From NCBI RefSeq assembly GCF_017309955.1, contig NZ_CP021247.1, forward strand, positions 1,637,001 through 1,701,000: a stretch of DNA of 64,000 nt, read 5' to 3'. This document shows positions 7,372 through 15,907 of the stretch, piece by piece. The notes below the pieces were generated by a model. It searched no databases and was not told the DNA's origin. It saw nothing but the letters and a program-made list of their open reading frames with translations. Origin of the DNA: Novosphingobium sp. KA1 (lineage in GTDB: Bacteria; Pseudomonadota; Alphaproteobacteria; Sphingomonadales; Sphingomonadaceae). The translations under genes and the position numbers were made by a program. Within the stretch, counting starts at the first letter, position 1; every line of letters starts with the position of its first letter.

Positions 7372-9756
7372 TCAGAACTTGTACCCGACCGAGAGGATCA
7401 CCTGACGCGGCGGGATGTAGGTGTCCATGACCTGCGCCGAACCGTAAGGGTCCGAGAAGCGCGAGTTGATGCCGTTCTTGTCGAACAGGTTGATCACGCG
7501 CAGGGTCACGTCGGTGTTGGTGCCTTCCGGCTCGTACTTCAGCATCGTGTTGACCTGGGTGTACGAGGGGGTGGTGTCCACCGCGCCTTCGTTGAACAGG
7601 CGGTACTGGTACTGGCCGCGATAGATCAGCTGGGCGCGGGCGGTCAGCTTGCCCGGGCCCACTTCGCCGTTCCAGGTGGCGGCGATATTGCCCTGCCAGC
7701 GCGGCAGCTTGGGAATGCGGTTGCCCTTGATGTCCTCGCGGGCGGCATCGCGGGCCAGCACGGCGTTGTAGAAGTTGGTCCAGAACAGGTAGTCGGGATA
7801 ACCCGCCGCGTTCTGGGCATTGGTGGCGTTGGTCGGGTCGAGCGCCAGGTAGTGCGAGGTGAACTCACCCTCCAGCCATGACAGCGAGGCGTCGAAGCGC
7901 AGATGCGTGGTGGGCGCGTAGCTGCTTTCGAGTTCGAGGCCGTAGACCCGCGCCTTGGGCGCGTTGCTGATGCCCTCGCCGTAAAGGATCGGGTCTTCCT
8001 CAAGGAACTGCATGTTCTTGTAGTTGTAGAGGAAGGCCGAGGCGTTGAGCTGCAGGGTATCGTCCAGGAAGCGGTTCTTGGAGCCGATCTCGAAGGAATC
8101 GACGGTTTCCTGCTTGTAGCTGGGCAGGATCGAATAGCTGCCGCCCGATGCCGAGGCTGAGTTGATGCCGCCCGGCTTGAAGCCGCGCGTCCAGCTGGCG
8201 TAGAGCATGTTGCTGGGCGTGAACTGGTAGTCCAGCGCCACCTTGCCGGTCCAGGCATGGTCGCTGCGCGATCCGGTCGAACTGGGCTGGAGATAGGCGC
8301 CCGAGGTCTGGTCGGACGCGCCGCCGGACATCGAATCGTACATGCCCGAGGACTTGTCGTGGTTGTAGCGCACGCCGGCGGTCAGCTTCAGGCTGTCGGT
8401 CAGCGCATAAGTGCCCTGCGCGAAGAAGGCGTAGAGTTCACGCTTGATTTCAGACAGTTCGGCGTAAGTCAGGTTGCCGACCAGCGGGTCGTTCCAGGCG
8501 GTGTCTTCGGGCAGCGCGGGGCTGAGGATGTTGTCGAGATCGGCCGCGCGGTACTCGTTGATGTACTGGCTGTTCTTCGAGTGCAGGTAGACGCCGCCGA
8601 GCACCCACTGGAACGGACCGTTGCCGTTCGAGGTGAGGTTCAGCTCCTGGCTCCAGCTCTTGGTATCGGCCTGCCACAGCGGCACGTGGTCGTAGCTGAC
8701 GCCGGTGTAGCTGACCGGGTTGTAGGTCTGGGCAAAGAAAGTGGCGGCGTCGAGGCCGTCGGCATCCCAGGCCTGCTCGGAATGGAGCTTCTGGTAGCCG
8801 GTGATCGACTTGATCGTGGCGAACGCGGTGTCCCACTTGACCACGCCGGTATAGAGCTGGGTCTTGACCTTCGAGCGGCCCGGATAGTCCTGCGTCAGTT
8901 CGCGGGCATCGGGGTTGGGGTCGAGGATGTTCTTCTGCGCCGGGCCGTTGGTGTTCGAATTGAACTGGATCGTGTTCAGCGTGACCGAGAGGTTCGACAG
9001 CGGCTGCCACTTGGCACCCAGGCGCCAGCCGGTCTCGTCCTGGTCGTCGAGGTCGTAGCTCTTGACCCCGGTCACCGCGGTGGCGTGGGCGTAGCCGTCA
9101 TGCTTGGTGTACTGGAAGGCGCCGCGCACCGCGAGGGTGTCGGTCAGCGGCACGTTGAGCGCGCCGGAGCCTTCCATGTAGTTGTAGTTGCCGATCCCGG
9201 CGCTGACATTGCCCTTGAGCGCATCGGTGCTCGGCTCGATCGAGACGACGTTGATGGTGCCGCCGGTCGATCCCTGGCCGAACAGCGTGCCCTGCGGCCC
9301 GCGCAGCACCTCGACTTGCGCCACGTCGATGAAGGCCGCGCTCGCGGCGATCGAGTTGAAGATGTAGACGCCGTCGATGTGGTAGGAGACGCCCGGCTGG
9401 GTATTGGTGTTCTCCGGCGTTTCCGAACCGATGCCGCGGATCGAGATGACCCGCTCGCCGCCGCCGCTCTTGGCGATGACGAGGCCGGGGACGGTGCCGT
9501 TGAGCCCGGTGATGTCGGTGATGTTGCCGGCCTTCAGCGTATCGTTGGTAATCGCGCTGACCGACAGCGGGGCCTGCTGGAGGCTGACGTCGCGGCGCTC
9601 TGCCGTCACCACGATGTCGGTGAGGCCGGACTGGCTGTCAGCCGCGGCAGGGGCCGCGGCAGGGTCGGCATCGGCCGCGTGCGCGGTGGCGGAAGTGAAG
9701 GCAAGAAGCGATATGCCCGTGGCCAGGGCATAGGCGAATGTGGACTTGGTTCTCAT
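7372..9756 (-). CDS. TonB-dependent outer-membrane receptor
   Basis: The start at 9756 gives 794 residues with a clear signal peptide (MRTKSTFAYALATGISLLAF, cut near AHA). The mature N-terminus carries DIVVTAERRDVSLQQAPLSV, a TonB-box and plug opening. The plug continues through RGIGSETPENTNTQPGVSYHIDG (key residues RGIG and DG) and VEVLRGPQGTLFGQGSTGG. A long beta-barrel follows, ending in the terminal aromatic LSVGYKF used for outer-membrane insertion. The N-terminus lacks an STN signalling domain. It belongs to the sphingomonad type associated with uptake of aromatic or hydrophobic nutrients. It is the most upstream gene of the minus-strand catabolic cluster. Confidence 0.93.
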   Translation of the reverse strand: MRTKSTFAYALATGISLLAFTSATAHAADADPAAAPAAADSQSGLTDIVVTAERRDVSLQQAPLSVSAITNDTLKAGNITDITGLNGTVPGLVIAKSGGGERVISIRGIGSETPENTNTQPGVSYHIDGVYIFNSIAASAAFIDVAQVEVLRGPQGTLFGQGSTGGTINVVSIEPSTDALKGNVSAGIGNYNYMEGSGALNVPLTDTLAVRGAFQYTKHDGYAHATAVTGVKSYDLDDQDETGWRLGAKWQPLSNLSVTLNTIQFNSNTNGPAQKNILDPNPDARELTQDYPGRSKVKTQLYTGVVKWDTAFATIKSITGYQKLHSEQAWDADGLDAATFFAQTYNPVSYTGVSYDHVPLWQADTKSWSQELNLTSNGNGPFQWVLGGVYLHSKNSQYINEYRAADLDNILSPALPEDTAWNDPLVGNLTYAELSEIKRELYAFFAQGTYALTDSLKLTAGVRYNHDKSSGMYDSMSGGASDQTSGAYLQPSSTGSRSDHAWTGKVALDYQFTPSNMLYASWTRGFKPGGINSASASGGSYSILPSYKQETVDSFEIGSKNRFLDDTLQLNASAFLYNYKNMQFLEEDPILYGEGISNAPKARVYGLELESSYAPTTHLRFDASLSWLEGEFTSHYLALDPTNATNAQNAAGYPDYLFWTNFYNAVLARDAAREDIKGNRIPKLPRWQGNIAATWNGEVGPGKLTARAQLIYRGQYQYRLFNEGAVDTTPSYTQVNTMLKYEPEGTNTDVTLRVINLFDKNGINSRFSDPYGSAQVMDTYIPPRQVILSVGYKF

Positions 9757-10176
9757 GTCAGCTCCCCGAACAGGTCGTAAGATCGATTCCCGGGTCTTGC
9801 GGCTCATGCTTGTTGCTTGGGTTGGCCGCTTGAAGGGGAACTTGGCGGTTCGATGACAGTCCGGTCTTGTGCAGTTGCGAATAAGTAGTTGACCGCTGTT
9901 ACCCAGAACATCGGGCGGCACAACGCGGCGATCACGCAAATCCGCCGTTTTTCGGCAGAACAACCCGGCGCGGTCGCGGCCCGGTCTTGTGCACGGCAGC
10001 GCATGGGCCGTTCGGGCGCGGACATGGCGGGGCCGGATGGGCGTTTCGGGCGCTCCGCGTCAAGCCATCGGCGCTGCCAGCGACAAGACCGCTCGCGCCG
10101 CAGCTGCCATGGGGGCACAACCGGGGCGACCCGCCCCCCTCCGCTCTCCTCCGCCCCCTCTCGCAAGGATGTCCCC
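9757..10176. promoter_or_regulatory. Divergent control region of TonB receptor and aldo/keto reductase, with a 13-bp direct repeat
   Basis: No gene is seen in these 420 bases. The 13-mer CCGGTCTTGTGCA occurs twice, at 9861-9873 and 9981-9993, exactly 120 bases apart and in the same orientation. This geometry suits a regulator acting on both promoters, but which regulator is unknown. AAGGA (10165-10169) is the ribosome-binding site of the reductase gene. Confidence 0.5.
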
Positions 10177-11199
10177 ATGACTGCGACCACGCTCGATACG
10201 CCGCCCGTGACCCGCCCGCTGGGCACGACGGGCATGGAGATCAGCCGCGTCGGCTTCGGCGCCTGGGCGATCGGCGGGGCGGACTGGGCGGTCGGCTGGG
10301 GGACGCAGGACGATGCCGATTCGGTGCGCGCCATCCGCCACGCGGTGGCGCGCGGGGTGAACTGGATCGACACGGCGGCGATCTACGGCCTCGGCCATTC
10401 GGAGGAGGTTGTTGCCCGGGCGCTCGCCGAGATGCCGGAGGCCGAGCGACCTTACGTCTTTACCAAGTGCGGGCAGGTCTGGGATCCGGCCGACCGCCAG
10501 TCGAAACGGCGTGTCGGGCGGCGGCAATCGATCATGGACGAGTGCGAGGCCTCGCTGCGCCGCCTGCGGGTGGAGCGGATCGACCTGCTGCAGATGCACT
10601 GGCCGGCGGAGGACGGCACCGCGCTCGAGGAATACTGGGGCGCGCTGCTCGATCTGAAGGCGGCGGGCAAGGTGCGGGCGGTGGGGCTGTCCAACCACGA
10701 TGCGGATCAACTCGAAGCGGCGGCGGCCATGGGCCGTGTCGACACCCTGCAGCCGCCGCTCTCGGCCCTGAAACGCGCGGCCATCGCCCGCGAGCTGCCC
10801 TGGTGTCTTGCCCACGATACCGCCGTGATCGTCTATAGCCCGATGCAGTCGGGCCTCTTGTCCGGCGCCTTTTCGGCCGCGCGGGTGGCGGGGCTGGCGG
10901 CGGACGACTGGCGTTCGCGCCATGACGATTTCACCGGCGAGGCCCTGACGCGCAACCTTGCCGTGGCGGCGGCGATGAAGCCGGTGGCCGCGCGGCACGG
11001 TGTTTCGCCGGCGGCGGTCGCGGTGGCGTGGGTCCTGGTGGTGCCCGGCGTGACCGGGGCGATCGTCGGCGCGCGCAGCCCGGCGCAGGTCGATGGCTGG
11101 GTGGCGGGGGCGAACCTCGTGCTTTCCGATGAGGACCGCGCCGGGATTGCCGCTGCCATTCGCGAAACCGGCGCGGGTTCAGGGCCGGTTCCGGACTGA
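10177..11199 (+). CDS. Aldo/keto reductase
   Basis: The ATG at 10177, preceded by AAGGA, gives 340 residues. The barrel begins TTGMEISRVGFGAWAIGG. The catalytic Asp and Tyr are seen in NWIDTAAIYGLGHSEE, the Lys in VFTKCGQ, and the His in LLQMHWP. VGLSNHD and the C-terminal GAIVGARSPAQV are the NADP(H)-binding signatures. It is divergent from the TonB receptor and probably reduces or oxidises an aldehyde or ketone intermediate. The exact substrate is unknown. Confidence 0.92.
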   Translation: MTATTLDTPPVTRPLGTTGMEISRVGFGAWAIGGADWAVGWGTQDDADSVRAIRHAVARGVNWIDTAAIYGLGHSEEVVARALAEMPEAERPYVFTKCGQVWDPADRQSKRRVGRRQSIMDECEASLRRLRVERIDLLQMHWPAEDGTALEEYWGALLDLKAAGKVRAVGLSNHDADQLEAAAAMGRVDTLQPPLSALKRAAIARELPWCLAHDTAVIVYSPMQSGLLSGAFSAARVAGLAADDWRSRHDDFTGEALTRNLAVAAAMKPVAARHGVSPAAVAVAWVLVVPGVTGAIVGARSPAQVDGWVAGANLVLSDEDRAGIAAAIRETGAGSGPVPD

Positions 11200-11218
11200 G
11201 CGCCCCGCCCCCTTGTCG

Positions 11219-11314
11219 CGTCATCCCCGCGAATGCGGGGATCCCGCTTCTTCTGTCGTGCGGGGCGAGAGGTCGCCCAAGAAAGCGGGGCCCCCGCTTT
11301 CGCGGGGGCGACGG
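11219..11314. repeat. Dispersed palindromic repeat, family A (paired copy)
   Basis: The left unit starts GTCATCCCCGCGAATGCGGGG and the right unit ends CGCGGGGGCGACGG, in inverted orientation with about 30 bases between. It lies 20 bases after the aldo/keto reductase stop and may end that transcript. Confidence 0.8.
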
Positions 11315-11346
11315 AGAGTTTTGTCGGGAGCGCCCCTGTCCCTCCG

Positions 11347-11616
11347 CTAGGCCGTAAACTCATAAACGGCGCCATCGAGGCGCCCAAATGGCGAACAGTT
11401 CGGTCCGAAGTGACTGCCGGACGGGCTGGTTGCCCGTCCAAGGTCGCTTCGGTTCGAAATGGAAGCCATTTGGGCGTCCCTTCGGGATTTGACCAAAATG
11501 GTCCATCGCTGCGTCAGGAAGCCTTGAAATATGGACATATTCCTTCGCCTTCCTTCCTGGCGCTGAACCATTTTGCTTCAAACCTCGATGACGCCATTTA
11601 TGAGTTTACGGCCTAG
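11347..11616. mobile_element. MITE-like element with 34-bp terminal inverted repeats
   Basis: A 270-base non-coding element. The left end 11347-11380 and the inverted right end 11583-11616 match except for two transitions; the shared core is GGCCGTAAACTCATAAA. Both ends carry CTAG, which could be the target duplication. This would fit mobilisation by an IS5-group transposase, which prefers CWAG targets (family knowledge, not shown here). An inner palindrome (CGCCCAAATGGC at 11381 with GCCATTTGGGCG at 11465) lies on the left. The right CTAG contains the stop codon of kup. A single decayed end of the same family is present at 53821. Confidence 0.75.
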
Positions 11617-13496
11617 ATCTCCAGCTGGCTGCCCAGTTCGATCACCCGGTTGGTGGGCAGCTTGAAGAACTCCATCGCGCTTTCGGCATTGCGCACCATG
11701 ATCGCGAAGAGCTTCTCGCGCCACAGCGCCATGCCCGGGCGGCTGGAGGGGATCAGCGTCTGGCGCGAGAGGAAGTAGCTGGTGTCCATCGCCTTGAACG
11801 GGCCGCCGGCACCGTCTTCCACGGCCAGCGCGGCGGGGATGTCGATCTCGTCCATGAAGCCGTAGCGCAAGGTCACGCGGTAGAAGCCCTGGCCGAGATC
11901 CTCGACCAGCGCGCGGTTTTCCGGCGCGACATGCGGCACGCCCTGGCCGGAGACGGTCAGGATCACCACGCGATCATGCAGGATGTGGTTGTGCTTGAGG
12001 TTGTGCAGCAGCCCCGGCGGCACCCCCTCCACGTTGGAGGCGAGGAACACCGAGGTGCCGCTCACCCGCCGCACCCGCTCGCCGACCGAGCGGATGAAGG
12101 TGGCGAAGGGAATCGAATCTTCCTGCAGGCGCTCGCGCATCAGCTGGCGGCCGGTCGCCCAGGTCGTCAGCAGGGTGAACACCACCGCGGCCACCAGCAG
12201 CGGGAACCAGCCGCCGTCGGGGATCTTGGTGACGTTCGAGAAGAAGTAGAGCGCGTCGATGAACAGGAAGCCCGCCGTGACGCTGCCCGCCACCAGCGGG
12301 TGCCACTTCCACACCGCGAACGTCAGCACGCCGAGCATGCAGGCGGTGATCAGCATCGTGCCGGTGACGGCGATACCGTAGGCCGCGGCCAGGTTGCCCG
12401 AACTGCGGAAGCCGAACACCAGCAGCACGACCATGACCAGCAGGCCCCAGTTGACCAGCGGCACGTAGATCTGCCCGGCCGCCTTGGCGCTCGTGTGGAG
12501 GATCTTGAGGCGCGGCAGGAAGCCCAGCTGCACTGCCTGCTGCGAGACCGAGAAGGCGCCCGAGATCACCGCCTGGCTGGCGATGATCGTCGCCATCGTC
12601 GCCAGCGCGACCAGCGGCAGGCGGGCCCAGTCCGGCGCCATGAAAAAGAACGGGTTCTGGATCGCATCGGGATGGCGCAGCACCAGCGAGGCCTGCCCGA
12701 GGTAGTTCAGCAGCAGGCACGGGAAGGCGACGTAGAGCCACGAGATCGAGATCGCCTTGCGCCCGAAATGGCCCATGTCGGCATAGAGCGCCTCGGCCCC
12801 GGTGACGGCCAGCACCACCGAGCCCAGCGCCAGGAAGGCGAGCTTCGGGTTCACCAGGAAGAATTCCAGCGCATGGTGCGGGCTCAGCGCCGCGATCACT
12901 TCGGGGGCCTGCACGATCGAATGCAGGCCGAGCCCTGCCAGCACCAGGAAGTAGACGATCATGATCGGGCCGAACAGCTTGCCCATCGTCGCGGTGCCGT
13001 GCGACTGGATCGAGAACAGCCCGATCAGGATGACCACCGCGATCGGCAGCACGAACTGCGCGAAATCCTCGTTCACCACGGTCAGGCCCTCGACGGCGGA
13101 GAGCACCGAGACCGCGGGGGTGATGATCGCATCGCCATAGAACAGCGCGGTGGCCACGACCCCCAGCATGGCGATCAGCGGTGTCCAGCGGCTCTTGCCC
13201 AGCTTGCGCCCGATCAGTGCCAGCAGCGCCAGGCTGCCGCCTTCGCCGTTGTTGTCGGCCCTGAGGATGATGAAGACGTACTTGACGGTGACGATCAGCA
13301 TCATCGTCCAGAACATCAGCGAGATCACCCCGAAGATGTGCAGCCGGTCCACCACCAGCGGGTGATGGCCGATGAAGCTTTCCTTCAGGGCATAGAGCGG
13401 CGAGGTGCCGATATCGCCGAACACGACGCCGATGGCGCCGATCGACAGCGCCGCGAGGCTTTCATTGGGGGCGTGATGCCCGGAAGATTCGCTCAT
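11613..13496 (-). CDS. kup: Low-affinity potassium transporter Kup
   Basis: A 627-residue protein close to the usual Kup length. The N-terminus holds the family signature GVVFGDIGTSPLYALKE, and about twelve membrane helices follow. A soluble C-terminal domain (from about residue 450) ends ELGSQLEI. It is a proton-coupled K+ symporter of the inner membrane. It is divergent from the kdp operon, so low- and high-affinity K+ uptake share an intergenic region. Oddly, the TAG stop is formed by the CTAG end of the MITE-like element. The native C-terminus may therefore have been cut or extended slightly by the insertion. Confidence 0.96.
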   Translation of the reverse strand: MSESSGHHAPNESLAALSIGAIGVVFGDIGTSPLYALKESFIGHHPLVVDRLHIFGVISLMFWTMMLIVTVKYVFIILRADNNGEGGSLALLALIGRKLGKSRWTPLIAMLGVVATALFYGDAIITPAVSVLSAVEGLTVVNEDFAQFVLPIAVVILIGLFSIQSHGTATMGKLFGPIMIVYFLVLAGLGLHSIVQAPEVIAALSPHHALEFFLVNPKLAFLALGSVVLAVTGAEALYADMGHFGRKAISISWLYVAFPCLLLNYLGQASLVLRHPDAIQNPFFFMAPDWARLPLVALATMATIIASQAVISGAFSVSQQAVQLGFLPRLKILHTSAKAAGQIYVPLVNWGLLVMVVLLVFGFRSSGNLAAAYGIAVTGTMLITACMLGVLTFAVWKWHPLVAGSVTAGFLFIDALYFFSNVTKIPDGGWFPLLVAAVVFTLLTTWATGRQLMRERLQEDSIPFATFIRSVGERVRRVSGTSVFLASNVEGVPPGLLHNLKHNHILHDRVVILTVSGQGVPHVAPENRALVEDLGQGFYRVTLRYGFMDEIDIPAALAVEDGAGGPFKAMDTSYFLSRQTLIPSSRPGMALWREKLFAIMVRNAESAMEFFKLPTNRVIELGSQLEI

Positions 13497-13538
13497 GGAT
13501 CGGGCGCCTAGTCTCGCGCGCGCGAAGGCGCCACAGAC

Positions 13539-13556
13539 TTTATGCTTTCTTTATGC
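13539..13556 (+). promoter_or_regulatory. Candidate KdpE-binding direct repeat
   Basis: TTTATGC occurs at 13539-13545 and 13550-13556, one helical turn apart, in a GC-rich intergenic region between kup and kdp. Enterobacterial KdpE boxes are T-rich direct repeats of the TTTATA type, so this is a good match in position and shape. Binding is inferred. Confidence 0.6.
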
Positions 13557-13637
13557 CGCCGGCACAATTCCCCGTGGAACCTTAATGGCCTGAGGGCCCA
13601 TCTCGCCCCCGTTATCCATTGACGGGAGGCCTGTGTG

Positions 13638-13922
13638 ATGGCCCGAATTTCCTGGCGGCAACGCCTCGCCGCGCTGCGCGGCGGCAAGCGCTGGTGGCCG
13701 GCCGAAGTGGTGCTGCGCACCGCCGGCCTGCTGAGCCTGATCCTCGCCGCACGGGTGATCCTGGCCGAGCATCGGCTGGCGATCACCCCGGCGCTGCACG
13801 ATCCCACGCCGGTCGACCTTGGCCTTTGCGCGCTTTTTGTGGGGCTGCTCAGCCTCGGGCTGTCGCTGAGCCTCTGGGGGCCGGGGCTGTTTCGCCAGAT
13901 TTCGCTGCCCGGCCATTTCTGA
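13638..13922 (+). CDS. Small membrane protein leading the kdp operon
   Basis: 94 residues from the ATG at 13638, with GGGAGG about 8 bases upstream. There is a basic N-terminus (RISWRQRLAALRGGKRWW) and two hydrophobic segments (VVLRTAGLLSLILAARVIL and LGLCALFVGLLSLGLSLSLW). I do not recognise the family. Its place as first gene of the kdp operon, after the KdpE-like site, suggests a role in K+ uptake or KdpFABC assembly. Codon use and the ribosome-binding site favour a real gene. Confidence 0.6.
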   Translation: MARISWRQRLAALRGGKRWWPAEVVLRTAGLLSLILAARVILAEHRLAITPALHDPTPVDLGLCALFVGLLSLGLSLSLWGPGLFRQISLPGHF

Positions 13923-13955
13923 CGCCACTTCTGACGCCATTTCTGACGCCATTTC
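13920..13955. repeat. 12-bp tandem repeat, three copies, each beginning with TGA
   Basis: TGACGCCATTTC is repeated three times (the first copy has one change). The first TGA is the stop codon of the preceding small ORF, so the array consists of in-frame stop codons. It sits in the leader before the next small ORF. Confidence 0.75.
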
Positions 13956-13983
13956 CGACCCTCATTCCAACGGACCAAAGACA

Positions 13984-14067
13984 ATGACCGACCTGTTCTG
14001 GCTTGCCGTGCTGGCGGGCCTGTTCCTCCTGACGCTGGGCTTCGCTCGCCTATGCGAGAAGGCCTGA
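13984..14067 (+). CDS. 27-residue single-span membrane peptide of the kdp operon
   Basis: A short ORF, MTDLFWLAVLAGLFLLTLGF followed by ARLCEKA: one hydrophobic helix and a short basic/acidic cytoplasmic tail ending in CEK. Peptides with this pattern are often found just before kdpF in other bacteria. It lies 13 bases upstream of kdpF. It may be a second KdpF-like stabilising subunit, which is inference. Confidence 0.6.
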   Translation: MTDLFWLAVLAGLFLLTLGFARLCEKA

Positions 14068-14080
14068 GGATCGCATCACC

Positions 14081-14170
14081 ATGACATTCCCGCTGCTGCT
14101 CGCCGGGCTCACCGCGCTCTTCCTGCTGATCTACCTCGTTGCCGCGCTGCTGCGGCCCGAGCGGTTCTGA
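14081..14170 (+). CDS. kdpF: Potassium-transporting ATPase subunit KdpF
   Basis: 29 residues, [20 protein letters not shown] followed by AALLRPERF. This is the standard KdpF: one transmembrane helix with the YL-ALLxPExF ending. It stabilises the KdpABC complex. It is 10 bases upstream of kdpA. Confidence 0.88.
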   Translation: MTFPLLLAGLTALFLLIYLVAALLRPERF

Positions 14171-14180
14171 AGGGCTGCCG

Positions 14181-15896
14181 ATGACCACCGGAATGACTTT
14201 TCAGGGCTGGACCCTGATCCTCGTTTTCACCGCGCTTTTCCTGGCGCTCGCCCGGCCGATGGGGGCCTGGCTCTTTGCGCTCTACGAGGGGCGGCGCACG
14301 CCGCTGCACCGCGTGCTGGGCCCCGTCGAGACCGGCTTCTACCGCCTCGCCGGGATCGATCCCGGCGCCGAGCAGGGCTGGCGCCGCTACGCGCTGCACA
14401 TGCTGGTGTTCAACCTCGCGCTGCTGCTGTTCACTTATGCGGTGCTGCGCCTGCAGGCGGTGCTGCCGCTGAACCCGCGCGGCCTTGCCGGGATCGGCGC
14501 CGACGGGGCGCTCAACACGGCGGTGAGCTTTGCCACCAATACCAACTGGCAATGGTATTCGGGCGAAGCGGCGATGAGCAATCTCAGCCAGATGCTGGGG
14601 CTGACCATCCACAACTTCCTCTCCGCCGCCACCGGCATCGCCGTCGCCTTCGCGCTGTTCCGCGGCTTTGCCCGGCGCGAGGCGCGCACGGTGGGCAACT
14701 TCTGGGCCGACTGCACCCGCGTCACGCTCTACCTGCTGCTGCCCGCCTGCCTCGTCTATGCGCTGTTCCTGGTCGCCGGCGGAGTGCCGCAGACGCTTGC
14801 GGCCATGGCCGACACCACCTCGCTGGAAGGCCTGCACCAGTCGATCGCGCTGGGCCCGGTCGCCTCGCAGGAGGCGATCAAGATGCTGGGCACCAACGGC
14901 GGCGGTTTCTTCAACGCCAATTCCGCGCATCCCTTCGAGAACCCGGGCGCGCTGACCAACCTCGTGCAGATGCTCTCGATCTTCGCGCTCGGCGCCGGCC
15001 TCACCTGGTGCTTCGGCAAGGCGGTGGGCAACACCCGGCAGGGCTGGGCGATCCTGGCGGCGATGCTGGCGATGTTCCTGGTCGGCACCACGGTCACCTA
15101 CTGGCAGGAGGCCGCGGGCAATCCGGTGCTGCATCACCTCGGCGTCGCGGGCGGCAACATGGAGGGCAAGGAAGTCCGCTTCGGGATCGCCGCCAGCGCC
15201 TTGTTCTCGGTGGTGACGACGGCTGCCTCGTGCGGCGCGGTCAACGCCATGCACGACAGCTTCACGGCGCTGGGCGGCATGGTGCCGCTGGTCAACATGC
15301 AGCTGGGCGAAGTGGTGGTCGGCGGCGTCGGCGCCGGGATCTACGGCTTCCTGCTGTTTGCGCTGCTGGCGGTCTTCGTGGCGGGGCTGATGGTCGGCCG
15401 CACGCCCGAATATCTGGGCAAGAAGATCGAGGCGCGCGAAGTGAAGCTGGCGGTGCTGGCGGTCGCGGTGCTGCCGCTGTGCATCCTTGGCCTCACCGCG
15501 CTCTCGGCGGTGCTGCCGGACGGGCTCGCCGGGCCGCTCAACAAGGGCCCGCACGGCTTCAGCGAGATCCTCTACGCCTTTGCCTCGGGCACCGGCAACA
15601 ACGGTTCGGCCTTTGCCGGGCTCACCGCAGGCACGCCGTTCTACAACGGCCTGCTCGCGGCGGCGATGTGGATCGGCCGGTTCTTCGTGATCGTGCCGGT
15701 GCTGGCCATCGCCGGGAGCCTTGCCGCCAAGAAGCACACGCCGGAGACCGCCGGGTCGTTCCCGACCACCGGCCCCTTGTGGATCGGCCTGCTGATCGCG
15801 GTGATCCTGGTCCTGGGCGGTCTCACCTTCCTGCCGAGCCTCGCGCTCGGGCCCATCGCCGATCATCTCGCGATGATCTCGGGCCAGCTGTTCTGA
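14181..15896 (+). CDS. kdpA: Potassium-transporting ATPase subunit KdpA
   Basis: The start at 14181 gives 571 residues. This is the K+-selective channel-like subunit. The four selectivity-filter-like loops are seen around [45 protein letters not shown] and [11 protein letters not shown]. Ten or so membrane helices span the length. It forms the KdpFABC P-type ATPase with its downstream neighbours and brings in K+ when kup cannot meet demand. The longer reading frame upstream is unlikely because it overlaps kdpF. Confidence 0.96.
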   Translation: MTTGMTFQGWTLILVFTALFLALARPMGAWLFALYEGRRTPLHRVLGPVETGFYRLAGIDPGAEQGWRRYALHMLVFNLALLLFTYAVLRLQAVLPLNPRGLAGIGADGALNTAVSFATNTNWQWYSGEAAMSNLSQMLGLTIHNFLSAATGIAVAFALFRGFARREARTVGNFWADCTRVTLYLLLPACLVYALFLVAGGVPQTLAAMADTTSLEGLHQSIALGPVASQEAIKMLGTNGGGFFNANSAHPFENPGALTNLVQMLSIFALGAGLTWCFGKAVGNTRQGWAILAAMLAMFLVGTTVTYWQEAAGNPVLHHLGVAGGNMEGKEVRFGIAASALFSVVTTAASCGAVNAMHDSFTALGGMVPLVNMQLGEVVVGGVGAGIYGFLLFALLAVFVAGLMVGRTPEYLGKKIEAREVKLAVLAVAVLPLCILGLTALSAVLPDGLAGPLNKGPHGFSEILYAFASGTGNNGSAFAGLTAGTPFYNGLLAAAMWIGRFFVIVPVLAIAGSLAAKKHTPETAGSFPTTGPLWIGLLIAVILVLGGLTFLPSLALGPIADHLAMISGQLF

Positions 15897-15907
15897 AAGC
15901 GCCTGTC

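Noticed and set aside
3251..11314. Repeated palindromes considered as a CRISPR array
   Set aside because: Copies are kilobases apart, self-complementary and without spacers of constant length.
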